NCBI RefSeq assembly: GCF_002878395.1
Contig: NC_061121.1
Location: 47,333,828-47,397,827 of the forward strand
Direction of reading: 5' to 3'
From: Capsicum annuum
Taxonomy: Eukaryota > Streptophyta > Magnoliopsida > Solanales > Solanaceae
Length of the DNA: 64,000 nucleotides
Shown: positions 13,411 to 24,552 of the stretch, in pieces
Layout of the letters: each line of letters opens with the position of its first letter
Position numbering within the stretch: the first letter of the stretch is position 1
Position numbers and translations under genes: made by a program
Notes under the pieces: generated by a model
Database searches by the model: none
Seen by the model: only the letters and a program-made list of their open reading frames with translations
Told to the model about the DNA's origin: nothing

Positions 13411-14388
13411 AGATTTGAAAACAGTTTTACCTGAGTTCATTTGTCTGCGTCTTAATTTCTACATGTACCTGTACTAAATATAGACAATTAGTAGAAACAA
13501 AGTCACTTTTGCTAGCGACCATTTTTGAGAAAAATTCTAAATACAGTGTTCGTAAAGAAAAGAAGATGCCTTTGTTTGTCTTCCATGATCTCAAGAAATG
13601 AGATGGACAATTCAAAAGGTCGTCGATAAATAGGTGTTGAGCCCCTTTTTGGGTTACAAAAGTACCGTTCTTAAGTATTATATGCTCTGGCATAGCTCCC
13701 AACTTGCTTGGGATTTTTCAAAAGAAACACTCATTTTTGTGTATCGATCCCTGCATCCACAGAGAAATGATTAGTTTGAATAAAACTACTCTGTGTTGAC
13801 CTTCCTCGCCATCTTTCAGGTGCCACGTCACATTGGTACCTCCACCCTGGGTCCCTGCTCACATAGACTCCTAGGAAATCACTAAGTAAAAGATTTGTAA
13901 AGAGATTTTTTTTTCAAAAGTAGTCTTATTTTTAGTAAATAATTCCGAAAGTATCTGTAAAAGCTTTAGAAAATCTCTGTCAGTCATGTCATGTACTAGC
14001 TCAACGAACGTCTTCCTCGTAGCTTTGACTATATCCGATGGATGATTTCTAGTACTCAAGATCATTGTCGGAGGGTTCTTCAAATAGTTCTGTCATAGCT
14101 AGACATTGAGTCTACCTAGACTTTATCGTTGGTGGCTTCAAAAGATTGGCTTTAACTTCTGGTGTCGGGGAATTTGAAATATATTCCAGTACTTGGTAGA
14201 AATTTTGAGGCCTCCCTAAAAATTTCTGTCCCAGTTTAAAGTAGTCTGAGATGATATCATCTTGAGTGGATCTGAAGTCTTTGCTGATCTTCATTCTCTT
14301 TGTTGGATGTTGATCTTCTCTTGTGAATTTTTGAGATCTTTCTTGAAATTTCTGTCTCAGTTTCCATTTCCTGGGGTTATATGACTGA

Positions 14389-14680
14389 GCCGTTGGGGAG
14401 CCTACGTATCCCATTAAAGTAGAAATCAGGTCAAACATAGTTTAGGACTATGCTAGGGATATACAGAAAGAAATTAATGGGTTGATCGAAGATGACATAG
14501 GCCGCCTACATATCCCTTTCTTGGGAATTCAGGTCAAACATAGTTCATACATAAAAGAAAAGGATAAAATTTCCTAAGGGATTGGCCGAAGCCGACATAG
14601 GCCGCCTACGTATCCCTTTTTTAGGAATTCAGATCAAACGTAGTTCATACATAAAGGAAAGGGATTCTAGGTAATTACAC
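14389..14680. repeat. Three copies of a ~104-bp repeat after the integrase
   Basis: The phrase GCCGCCTACGTATCCCTTT followed by a GAATTCAGGTCAAACATAG stretch recurs near 14390 (diverged), 14500 and 14603. A much weaker relative appears near 11175-11215, close to the polypurine tract. Confidence 0.7.
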
Positions 14681-14776
14681 ATTATAAAACACATTATTAC
14701 AAGGCGATTACAGATAAACTAGTAAACACAAAAACTAGAGCGTCTTTCAAACATAGTATCTTTTATTGCATCAGAA

Positions 14777-17700
14777 TTGATTGGTTTAGTCCACTCTTGG
14801 CCATTTATCTCAAACAAAATCAAACCCCCTCCAGATAGTACCTTGCAAACTATGCACGGCCCGTGCCAATTTGGAGCAAACTTGCCCTTGTACTCTTCTT
14901 GTTATGGGAGTATGCATTTGAGAACTACTTTCCCAACTTCAAATATTCGAGCTCTTACTTTCTTATTGAAGGAATGAATCATCCTGTGCTGATATAACTG
15001 ACTATGACACACGACAACCATTCTCTTTTCACCAATCAACATAAGTTGTTCACAGCGAGCGCGAACCCATTCTTCATTACTCAGTCCAGCTTCCTAAATA
15101 ATCCTCAGGGAAGGAATTTCAACCTCATCAGGTATCACAGCTTCATTCCCATAAACCAATAGATAAGGGGTCTCCCCGGTGGAGGTTCGAATTGTTGTGC
15201 GATACCTTAGCAAAATGTAAGGCAACATGTCATGCCATGATCTATCATTTTCAATCATCTTTCTCAAGATCTTCTTGATGATCTTATTGGCAGCTTCCAC
15301 GGCTCCATTTATCTGTGGATGATATGCGGTCGAGTTTTGATGCACTATTTTAAATTGATCACAATCTCATTCATCAAGTGACTATTTAAGTTTGCCTCAT
15401 TATCAGTAATGATCGATTCTAGCACTCCAAATCGGTAAATCAAGCTATTCCTGATGAAATCTGCAAAGACTTTCTTAGTGACGGCTCTATATGAAGTAGC
15501 TTCGACCCACTTAGTAAAGTAGTCAATAGCAACCAAAATAAATCTATGCATATTTGATGTCGGTGGTTCTATTGGTCCGATAACATCCATGCCCCAAGCT
15601 ATGAAAGGCCAAGGTAAATTTATCGCATGAAGCTCATGTAGAGGCATTCGAATCAAATATCTGTGTATCTGACATTTTGGACACTTCTGCACATACCTGC
15701 TACAGTCATTTTCTATAGTCATCCAGAAGTAACCAGTTATTAGGATCTTTCTAGAAAGGGAAAACCTATTCATGTGGGGCCTTCAAACTCCAGAGTGTAC
15801 TTCTTTTATCAATTTATTGGCTTCCACAACGTCGACGCATCTTAAGAATCCCAAATCTGGAGTCCTCCTAAAAAGGATTTCCCCACTTGGAAAATAGTTC
15901 TTCGCCAAACGTTGGATTGTCTTGTTTTGGTTGTTATTGGCCTCTTTCGGATATGTTCCAGATTCTAAATACCTTTTGATGTCATAGTACCATGGCTTTC
16001 TATCAGGCTCTTTTTCAATGTGTGCACAATACGTGGGTTACTCCTTCAAGCTTATTTTCAAAGGATCAATGTAACTCTGATCTGGGTACTGAATCATGGA
16101 GGATATTGTGGCCAAAGCATCAACAAACTCATTTTGTATCCTTGGGATATGTCTGAAACCAACTTCTTTTAATTTTCCACATAATTCCTGCACCGGCGAA
16201 ATTCTCCCCAAACCTGATGAATCAGTCAGTCTGAATCCCCGATGACTAGCAATTCACGAACACCCATATCAAGTGCCAATTTGAGACCTAAGATGCAAGC
16301 TTTATATTTGGCCATGTTATAGGTGCATGGGAAATGCAACTTAGCAGTAACTGGATAGTGTTGACCCGTTCCTGAACCTTTGAAGTTGACCACCCCATCC
16401 GGGGTAAATTTCTGTAATATCTTCTCCTACGAATAAAATTTCCTCATCTAGAAAATAAGTCCGAAATGGCTTATATTCATCATCAACCGAATTCTTTACC
16501 AAATGATCTGCTAAAACATGCCTCTTGATTGCCATTTAAGTTACATACACAATGTCAAACTCACTCAGCAATATTTACCATTTGGCTAGCTTTCCCGTGG
16601 GCATGGCTTTCTGGAATATATACTTCAATGGATCGATTCTTGAGATGAGGTATGTTGTGTATAATGATAGATAATGCCTCAACTTTTGTGTGGCCCAAGT
16701 CAAAGCACAACATGTCCTTTCTATGAGAGTATAACGGGCTTCATATGGTGTAAACTTTTTACTCAAGTAGTAGATGGCTTTCTCTTTCCTACCAGTCTCA
16801 TCATGTTGCCCAAGGACACATCCAAAAGCATTTTCTGAGACTGATTGGTAAAGAAATAATGGAATTCCTTCTCTGGGTGAAACCAAATCTGGTGGTGTAG
16901 ACAAATATTCCTTGATGTGGTTGAAAGCTCTCTGACATTCTTCTGTCCACTCATTCAATGCATTTTTCTTCAACATCTTGAGAATTGGCTCGCATATGAC
17001 TGTTGACTGAGCAATGAACCTGCTAATGTAATTTAAACAGCCCATGAAACTCATAACCTCCTTCTTGGTCCTCGGCGGTGGAAAATCTTAAACTGTCTTG
17101 ATTTTAGATGGGTCTAGCTCGATGACTCTCCTGTTGACTATGAATCCCAGTAACTTCCCTGATAGCATACCAAAAGCACACTTAGCAGGATTTAACTTCA
17201 AATTATACTTTCTTAATCTATTGAAGAATTTCTCCAGATGGGTCAGATGATCCAAACTCTCGCGGGATTTGATAATTACATTATCCACGTACACCTCATT
17301 CTCTTTATGAATCATATCACGGAAAATTATCGTCATATCCCTCATATATGTTGCACCCACATTCTTGAAACCAAAAGGCATTACCCTGTAATGATAAACA
17401 CCCCAGGGCGTAATAAAAGCCGTCTTTTCTACATCTTCCCCATCCATCAATATCTGATGATACTCGGTAAAACAATCAATGAAAGACTACATTTCATGTT
17501 TTTCACAATTATCAATGAGGATGTGGATGTTGGGTAACGGAAAATTATCTTTTGGACTGGCTTTATTCAAATCTCTATAGTCAACAAAAATTTGAATCTT
17601 GCCGTCCTTCTTCGGCACTGGGACAATATTGGCTAGCCATGTCGGATATTTTGTGACCTCCACAACCTTAGACTGAATTTGTTTTGTCACTTCTTTCTTG

Positions 17701-18093
17701 ATCTTTAGACTTAAGTCATGCTTGAATTTCTGTATTTTTTGCTTAACTGGATCAAACTCAGGATTTATCATCAACTTATGCGATATAATGCTGGTAATCA
17801 ATCCCAGCATATCACCATAGGACCAAGCATTCACATCAATGTATTCCTGCAACAGTTAAATGAGCTCTATCTTTTGTGCTTCCGCTATGTGGACACTGAC
17901 ACTTATTTCTTTAATTTCATCATGATCTCCCAGGTTGACTGTTTTAGTTTTCTCTAGGTTGGGCTTCTCCTGGTTCTCAAACTCCTCTATATCTTCAACT
18001 AATCATTTCTCATCACCTTCCTTCCAATCATCATCATTCCCCTCATTTTGTTCGTCTAAGCTTTGACATGACATGACATTGGCAGGTTTTGAG
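14777..18093 (-). pseudogene. pol: Ogre-like pol: reverse transcriptase, RNase H, second RNase H, integrase
   Basis: Domains run leftward. Reverse transcriptase (about 17950-17055) shows FVDYRDLNKASPKDNFPLP and the MPFG motif, but its catalytic box reads YVDN (17291-17280), so the second aspartate is lost. RNase H follows (about 17054-16575). A second, archaeal-type RNase H follows (about 16410-16050); it needs a frame change, has lost the first acidic residue by a small deletion and has MAKYKA where MAEYEA is usual. Integrase (15773-14777) keeps a CPKC zinc-finger pair, the aspartates in WGMDVIGP and IITDNEAN, and the glutamate in NGAVEAANK, but shifts frame near 15345. In-frame stops lie at 17487, 17088, 16575 and about 16538. 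The upstream acidic linker (about 18093-17900) is also typical of Tat pol. The gene is dead. Confidence 0.92.
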
Positions 18094-18381
18094 CTACTAT
18101 AATAAATAAACAATCCAAGTTAGATGATAACAAGATAATAATAAAATATACGAATAGTGGTGTTTCAAAAAAAAAAATTTTATAAATAAAGGAAGGCCTT
18201 TTCATTGAAATTTGAGAGATAATTACAAACTATGGTTCATGACTCGCGCAAACACAAGACCATGCCTTTTGAAAGTAGTAAAAATACGAAAAGAAAATTT
18301 GAGATGTAAAGGGTGGATCACGGGGCCTTCTTCGGATCATCACCGATTTTAAAAACTATTAGTAATTGCCCTTTCATCTAC
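18094..18381 (-). other. Candidate spliced intron between protease and reverse transcriptase
   Basis: The minus-strand frame of the protease/G-patch segment meets a TAG at 18380-18378 and is followed by about 280 nt of AT-rich non-coding DNA. A GTAGAT donor starts at 18381 and a T-rich TTATTTATTATAGTAG acceptor ends at 18094. Joining 18382 to 18093 gives an open, Tat-like acidic linker in the same frame. Ogre elements are known to carry an intron here. The exact splice sites are my inference. Confidence 0.55.
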
Positions 18382-19580
18382 CACGATAGGTGATGGGTTA
18401 TGAATGGAGTGGAGGTCCAGTTTTGCAAGGCCTCCCCTGGTGCAATCTTCTTCACCCTACTGTACTTTGGGAAATCTTCTGGTACAGCATTGCATCCCTC
18501 AAACAGATTTCCTATCCCATCCCCAAGACCATCATCATTCGACATCTCACGCATGGGAAATGACAGGTACAGGAGCGGTAAGGGCCTAAATAGACTCGAC
18601 TCTGACTTATTCTCAATCTCATCCACCTTGGTAGGCCGATATCCTAACCCATATCTAAAGGTTTTCTATGGGATCATAATGGGCTCAATAATTCCTTGTA
18701 GATTCTTACCCAAACCTCGACCAGGCTCACACCCATTTCTCAACATCACGGTCACAATAATTTTATAGACAGAAGGCATTAGAGCTTTGAGAGTCAGATC
18801 CTTTTTCACAGCATTTACAATTTCCACTGTATAGAAGCTACTAACCTTTGGAACATCGTCAATCACTGGCATATAACCATTGGGATAATTCACTCAGCTT
18901 TCTTCCCCTTGGATGACTATTTCATGATCCTTCCAAATGAACTTCAATAACTGATGAAGAGGTGATGAAACTGTCTTTGCACTATGTTTCCATTGTCTTC
19001 CCAAGAGAAGGTTGTAACTTGGATGAATGTCCATAACATGAAACTTAGTCTTGAATTCAGCAGGTCCCATTTGGATGTGCAAATCAATTTCACCTATGGT
19101 ATCTCTCTGCCCTCCATCAAATGCTCTCATATTTATGTAGCTTCGATAAATTTTCCCCAAATCATAGCCCATTTTAACCAATGTGGAGAGAGAACAAATG
19201 TTCACACCAGATCTGTCATCTATCAATACCTAATTAATCAAATAGTCTCGATAAATAACAGTGACATGCAAAGCCTTATTATGCATCGCTTCTTCAAATG
19301 ACAACTTTTCATCGCTGAATGATATGCGATGAATTCCCACAACATTTCCTATCATCATAGTCAGGTTCTCAACACTCATCCCTGTGGGAACATACACTTC
19401 ATCCAAGACCTTCGATAAATCCTATCAGTGGTATTGTGAACTCATTAATAGTGCCAAAATGGAAATTTGAGCTGGAGTCTTCTCTAAATGTTTGAAAATT
19501 GAATAGTCCTTTGGTTGCATACGCCTCCAAAATTCCTCAGCCTCCCCTTCAGTGATTGGCCTTTTCTATGAATCCTTTTT
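18382..19580 (-). pseudogene. Ogre-like aspartic protease and G-patch segment
   Basis: The protease core lies at 19230-18894. It has the shape VNICSLSTL..MGYDLGK followed by an AFDG..RDTIGEI strand and YNLLLGRQW. The active-site segment reads DDRSG where family members have DDGSG, so the conserved glycine is replaced. Directly downstream (18893-18666) is a G-patch-like segment with NGCEPGRGLGKNLQG, which is usual for Tat/Ogre elements. A third segment (18626-18378) leads to the candidate intron. Upstream (19580-19300) frames are broken by stops. The protein would have cut the gag-pol polyprotein. Confidence 0.85.
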
Positions 19581-20299
19581 GTTGGTCAATTCTTCAGGAA
19601 TGTAGCATCGTCCTGATCGCGTCATCCCTTTGGCAGCAGTGGTCTGTACAATAAATTCCTTCCTTGGATGGGAAGTGTACACTTGATTCTAGGCCATCAT
19701 CACTATAAATGGGGCTTTCTCATTGACACTTAAGGCAGCCACAACTCTCTCTATCTTTTCTATCTCTACCGCCCCATTGCACTTTTCTGAATTCGCCTTA
19801 GTAATAGTCTTGCCAAATGCCCATTATCTTTCTATTTCAATCATGTTAACTGTAGGTCTCCCATGATTAGGCAATGGGTTACTGTTGACATTTGGCGTCG
19901 GTGACTGAAGCGTGATGACCTTTTGATCAATCAGATCTTGGATCTTATGTTTCAAGATAATACTGTCCTCGATACTATGCCATGCTGCTCCTGAATGATA
20001 GGCACAATTTGACCAGGATGATAAAATTGGGAGTTGGGATTGACAGGCTTTGGATGGATCGGTTGTAAATGACCAGCATTCTTTAATCTTTTAAATAGTT
20101 GGGTGTGACTTTCAGCTAGCGGCGTGAAGTTTCGAGGAGGTTTCTTTTCTATGTTTGGACGCGGAGAATTATAATGGTTCTGATTTGCAGGAGGAGGAAC
20201 TTGATGATAATTTGGAGGTGCTTGGATGTTTGTTCGATTGTTTGGAAAATTGAATTGGACATGAGGTTGATAATTCAGTGGTGGAACTTAGTATTGGGT

Positions 20300-20460
20300 A
20301 AAAATATTTGGCTGTGAAGCTTGGCATTGGGATTGGACATTTGGGAGCAGAGCTTGGTACTGAGGTTGGATATTTTGGAGTGGAGTTTGGTACTGAGGTT
20401 AGACATTTGGGAGTGGAGTTTGGTATTGGGGTTGGGTGTAGAATACATGCTGAAAGTTTG
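20300..20460 (-). repeat. ~36-bp repeats in gag encoding PQYQTPLPNV-like units
   Basis: On the element strand about four to five units of 33-36 bp encode variants of P-x-Y-Q-x-P-L-x-N. It is a coding tandem repeat inside gag, next to the conserved capsid part. Confidence 0.7.
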
Positions 20461-21339
20461 GTGACGGCGGATAAGAGAAAATATTCCTAGAGTTGAACCT
20501 CTTTTTTATTTTTGCAACAGAATCAGCAGAAACCGTACCTACATCCTCCTTTTTCTTATTCGAGAATATAACTGTCCCGGACGATGCTGGGGTCTTGCCA
20601 ATTTTTCCTGGATGAATACCTTTTTCTAGAGGTTCTCCTATTTTTACCAAATCTACAAATGTCGCCCTGACAGCGGACACCATCCTAGTATAATATTCTC
20701 TTTCTTGAGTGCGAGAAAACACAAATACCATTTCTTTCTCAGACATGGGGGGTTACACTTTGGCAGCTTTTTTCCTCCAACGGAAAGCATAGTCTCAGAA
20801 ACACTCATCACTTTTCTGTTTGATCCGATCTAGTGAATATTGGTCAGGGACTATTTCAATGTTAAACACGAACCTGTCAAGGAAACCCTTGGCCAACGCT
20901 TTCCAACCAGTCCATCTTTTCAGCTCTTGAGACATGAACCACTCTAAGGCTTCACCACTTAAACTTCAGCTAAACAGGTGCATAATAACGCCTCATTTTT
21001 CCCTATCCCCACCATTTGATCTCAACACCTTCTCAGATGGGCCATTGGATTTTCGGTACCATCAAACACTTCAAACATAGGGACCTTGTACCCTTCTGGT
21101 AGATTTATTCCAGGGTGAAAACATATATTATCAAACCCTAAATCATCGCGGTCCCTCGCTCCATGAGATTCTTTGATCCTTATGATCTCTTCATTCATAG
21201 CTAGAAATTTTATTTCATGCTCGATCCTTCAGTCTTTCTCCTTCTCCTCATAATGGTTATTTCATGGAAGGGAGTCTTGATTTTGTGGATGAAAGAAAGT
21301 TGTTTGGTAGGTGGGGAGGACGTTTTGAAATTTAGAAAG

Positions 21340-21560
21340 GTTTTGTGGAATTTGCGAGTAGTTTAGTGGCATCTGAGAAAGATTTTGCAAATTTGGAAGT
21401 GAATTTGGTGGATTCGGGGATAGATTCGATGGAAGATTTGGGGATGGATTTTGTGGATTTGGGAGTGAATCTTGTGAATTTGGGAATGAATTTTGTTGAT
21501 TTGCAAATGGGTTCTGGGGATTTGGAATGGATTCGGAGATGGGTTTTGCGAGGTTAGAGA
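21340..21560 (-). repeat. Short-period repeats in the N-terminal part of gag
   Basis: On the plus strand GATTTTGTGGATTTGGGA-like units recur roughly every 18-24 bp. On the coding strand they give runs such as QIHKIHSQIHKIHPQI in one frame and a proline/asparagine-rich series in another, which is usual for the proline-rich gag segment of Tat elements. Confidence 0.65.
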
Positions 21561-21878
21561 TGGATTTTGTGGATGGTAAACATCTGGGTTATTATTGTGA
21601 TTGGTGTTTTAGACAATTTGAGGAGCATAGACGGATAGTACGTTGTTTAGATGTTTCTTGATAATAGGTGTACTAAGGGGAGGAATTTGGAGTAGAGTCT
21701 CGTATTCTCCTGGAGCGGGAGCATTGACAGTGATGGCCAGGTTAGCCAAATCTCAAGTGCGATTTATTTCCTCCTGAACCAATTCTAACTTTCTTGAAAG
21801 TTCCACAATCATCTTACTTTGTTCCGCTATTACATTGTCCCTGATGGTCAATGCCTTTTCTTCGTCATTTCTAGTCAT

Positions 21879-22463
21879 TATTGAATAATGGTCAGAAGAT
21901 GGGATTTTGTGCGCTTTTGACCGGGTGAAGTAGGGATATTCTGCCAGCTTATTTCAACACGGAGTAGTTTTCTATTATCTATAAAGTAAAACAACTCAAA
22001 GGCAAATGTGTTAGTTTCCACATGTGATAAGCAATGCAAAATACTTGACAAGAAATAGCCACATAGAGTTGTTTGTGTCATAGACAAATTCATCCATAAG
22101 AGCATAGCGGATAAACTTGCCTTTGATCCAAACAAACTCACATAAACACATAACACAATTATATCATATAAAAATATTATAATAATGCGTATCCTAATTG
22201 GGGTGACCCTTTTGAGCCAAGGGTTTGGGCCTAACGATTTTTGAAGAAAAATATATGTTTTCTTAAGGTCAATCCATTATCTACCAACTTTAATAGCCAC
22301 TAAAAAGGGCATAAATGCCTACAAAAGATAACAAAAGGGGGATACAATCTTTACAAAAAAGGAAATAACATGAAAGAAAATAAGTTCCCACGCAGGAGAA
22401 TAAAAAAAACTAGCTACTGGACGCTCTTTCGTTTGCCTTTGTCGTCTTAGATTCGTTCACCTC
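21879..22463 (-). other. Spacer between ORF1 and gag
   Basis: About 580 bp of non-coding DNA. An open stretch at 21878-22156 has no recognisable motif and ends at the gag start. It corresponds to the usual untranslated gap between ORF1 and gag in Ogre elements. Confidence 0.6.
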
Positions 22464-24020
22464 CTACGATATTTGATACCTATTGATGATCAGATGACTT
22501 CCGCATAACTGTGCCTTGTTGTCGTAAGTCATTTTTCCTATACTATCGAGTTGGGAGGCCATGCTATCATCCAAATCGATTAAACACTGCCTAGCATCAT
22601 CAGCCTCTTGCCTAGCTCTTTTCAACTCTTCCCTCAACATAGGTATTGTTAAAGCATCTTCTACATGTATTTGTCGGTGCACGATTTCACTTTTTTAAAA
22701 CTCATCTTGAAGCCTGTGGAGTCGGATCTGATGCTCGGATTCTATATCCACGACCCGAGTGGGCACGTTCGTCCCTGGAATTAATGCTTCGGCGAGGTTC
22801 CTTTTTAACCACTCCTTGTAAGTGTCACTGACGTCAGTTTCATAACCTATACGGAAAGAGACTTTTGTCCACCTTCTTCTTCTCCAGCCGTTTATCATGT
22901 AGTCTTTGAGTGGGGACTCGCTTTCATCATACTCAATGAAGAATCTAAGAATAGAATTGATTTGAGGTGTGTCCTGCTTGATCTCAAATTGCCTAAGAAC
23001 TCTGCTAGGATTGTAGGGACGGGTTTCCCTAATACCCGAAAGCAATAGAAAAGGCCACTCGCCCCCTCGAATAGTGTATTTCCATGAACGAAGATAGTTA
23101 ATGGACCATTGCACATTGTCATCTCTTAATTCCCCAAGAGTCTTAAACCAAAATTCGTGAGATGCTTCCATTTTAAACTTGTGTAGAAACAACCACATGT
23201 CGTGCGATTCTTGTAGATTCATTCTTGTTTTATGATCAGTTTGTACCATTCTAGGATTTTTCACTAAATGCATCATCATCCACCATTGCAATATAAGGTT
23301 ACAACCTTGAAAGAAACGATTCTCGACTTGACATCTTCCCAAAGCTAGATATATGTCGATGACAATCATGGGAGCTATGTTATGGAATACATTTTTAGCA
23401 TTGTACTCCATTCTAAATAAGAGTGTGTGGGTTACTGAGATAACCCTTGGATGAATTGTGTCATTTTCCCCTTGTGGGAACACCATGGTTCCAAGTAGGC
23501 CTAGCACAAACGCAAAAGCCCTCGTATCCTTCCATTGTGCTTCTAACTTAAATTTATGTCCAAATTTGTGAAAAGCATTGAATCTTCTGAACCGATAATA
23601 CAGCTCACGAAAAGTGATATTTGCTCCATCACATTCCCCTAGCCAGGTGTCGTCGTCAATTAAAAATACCTCCTTGATCTTTTGACGATCCCACACAACT
23701 GGGACTAAAATGTTCTTGTCAGGTGTCTCCTTTCTCTTGAAACACATTTCAGTACTCTCATAACAAATCTATAGTTCTTCAATGGTAGGAGTCAATTCAA
23801 CATCCCCGAAGTGAAATACCATATTTTGATCATCCTAAATAGTTGTTAGTACATGGATCATTTCGGCCCAAGCGTCCATCTCGATCAAAGAATGCAGATG
23901 CCCGATGTGTGTTCTAACAATTTTTCTCTCTTCTGCGCTCATGTAATCCCACCATATTTTAAGAAAATTGCCGGGTTTAGTAACCATCTTGAACTTTTTG
24001 GGGGAATGCTGTTGAGCCAC
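22464..24020 (-). pseudogene. Ogre ORF1 (DUF7745-like), unknown function
   Basis: One frame runs from 24020 to 22464 (about 519 codons), with in-frame stops at 23837-23835, near 23772-23770 and at 22697-22695. The N-terminal part (KIWWDYMSAEERKIVRTHIG) and the central part, with WLGECDGANITFRELYY, a GLLGTMVFP stretch and a tryptophan-rich block, resemble the plant-specific DUF7745/mobile-domain-like proteins found as Ogre ORF1. The last ~70 codons (22682-22464) are charged and probably coiled coil (LREELKRARQEADDARQCL). Its role in transposition is unknown. The family name is from recall. The 350-codon central stretch (23747-22695) is the longest open frame in the window. Confidence 0.8.
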
Positions 24021-24530
24021 ATCCTATACGAAAACAGGCAAAGCCTTCCCTTATCCCCAAAGGGTACTGGATTGAATTAGACAATCATATATATTTTTTT
24101 AACACATAAATATGATTCGTCTGTTAATTAACTCAGGGTCAATAGATGTAAGGCGGGTTTTCTAATGGGCCCAATACCCCACTCGGGTATTGGGTCGTCC
24201 TAGGCTCATGCCTAAAATATGGTTTTGGTTTCATTCTATCCTAGGTGTCTAGAGTGAGTTTGAACACTGTTTATCAAGCGAACAACTTGAGTTTGAAAAT
24301 ACGAACAACCATCAAACGACTCATGTGCTAATAAGCCGTTCGTATTTCCAACACATTATTGGAATTGAAAAATAGGGGCTGGGACAGCCACGAAATTCCA
24401 AAACAGTTTAAATAATGAAGGAATATGCCATGAGATGCGATACTTAAACTTTAAAGAATCAAATTATATAAACATATAAACAGTCAATCAAAAGGCGAAA
24501 TCAAACATTTGGTTAGAACCTAGTTAAAAA
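24021..24530 (-). other. Ogre-like 5' leader
   Basis: About 510 bp between the primer site and ORF1 with no coding signal. This is the untranslated leader. Confidence 0.7.
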
Positions 24531-24548
24531 TCCCCAGCAGAGTCGTCA
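24531..24548 (-). other. Primer binding site, tRNA-Arg type
   Basis: The element strand reads TGACGACTCTGCTGGGGA, one base off the TGGCGACTCTGCTGGGGA known from Ogre/Tat elements. It lies 4 nt inside the 5' LTR end at 24553. Confidence 0.9.
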
Positions 24549-24552
24549 TTTC

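Larger units (their letters stand above)
11045..14776 (-). other. Ogre-like 3' untranslated region
   Basis: About 3.7 kb lies between the integrase end and the polypurine tract, with no protein-coding signal. It contains four tandem-repeat arrays with periods of about 104, 25, 58 and 71 bp, listed separately. The open stretch at 14112-14438 and those around 11000-12250 show no recognisable motif. Long repeat-bearing 3' UTRs are known for Ogre elements and have been proposed as sources of satellite DNA. Confidence 0.7.
19580..21878 (-). pseudogene. gag: Ogre-like gag
   Basis: The likely start is the ATG at 21878-21876, followed by a charged helix-forming stretch (EEKALTIRDNVIAEQSKM). A proline/glutamine-rich repeat region (21560-21340) comes next, then the capsid region (about 21130-20640). 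The best-preserved part is 20746-20399, which contains SEKEMVFVFSRTQEREYY and a VDLVKIGEPLEKG stretch typical of Tat gag. A second short-repeat region follows (20460-20300). Many stops and shifts interrupt it. The product would have formed the virus-like particle. Confidence 0.8.

Noticed and set aside
12965..13440. Three long minus-strand frames giving histidine- and cysteine-rich repetitive peptides
   Set aside because: They are three readings of the same 25-bp DNA repeat. A period not divisible by three keeps several frames open, and there is no codon bias or start context.
18400..18768. 122-codon plus-strand frame
   Set aside because: It is antisense to the Ogre G-patch segment, which has clear family wording on the minus strand.
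22695..23747. A stand-alone host gene with a 350-codon frame
   Set aside because: The same frame extends on both sides past single stops. It also lies between the primer site and gag of the Ogre element, where ORF1 is expected.
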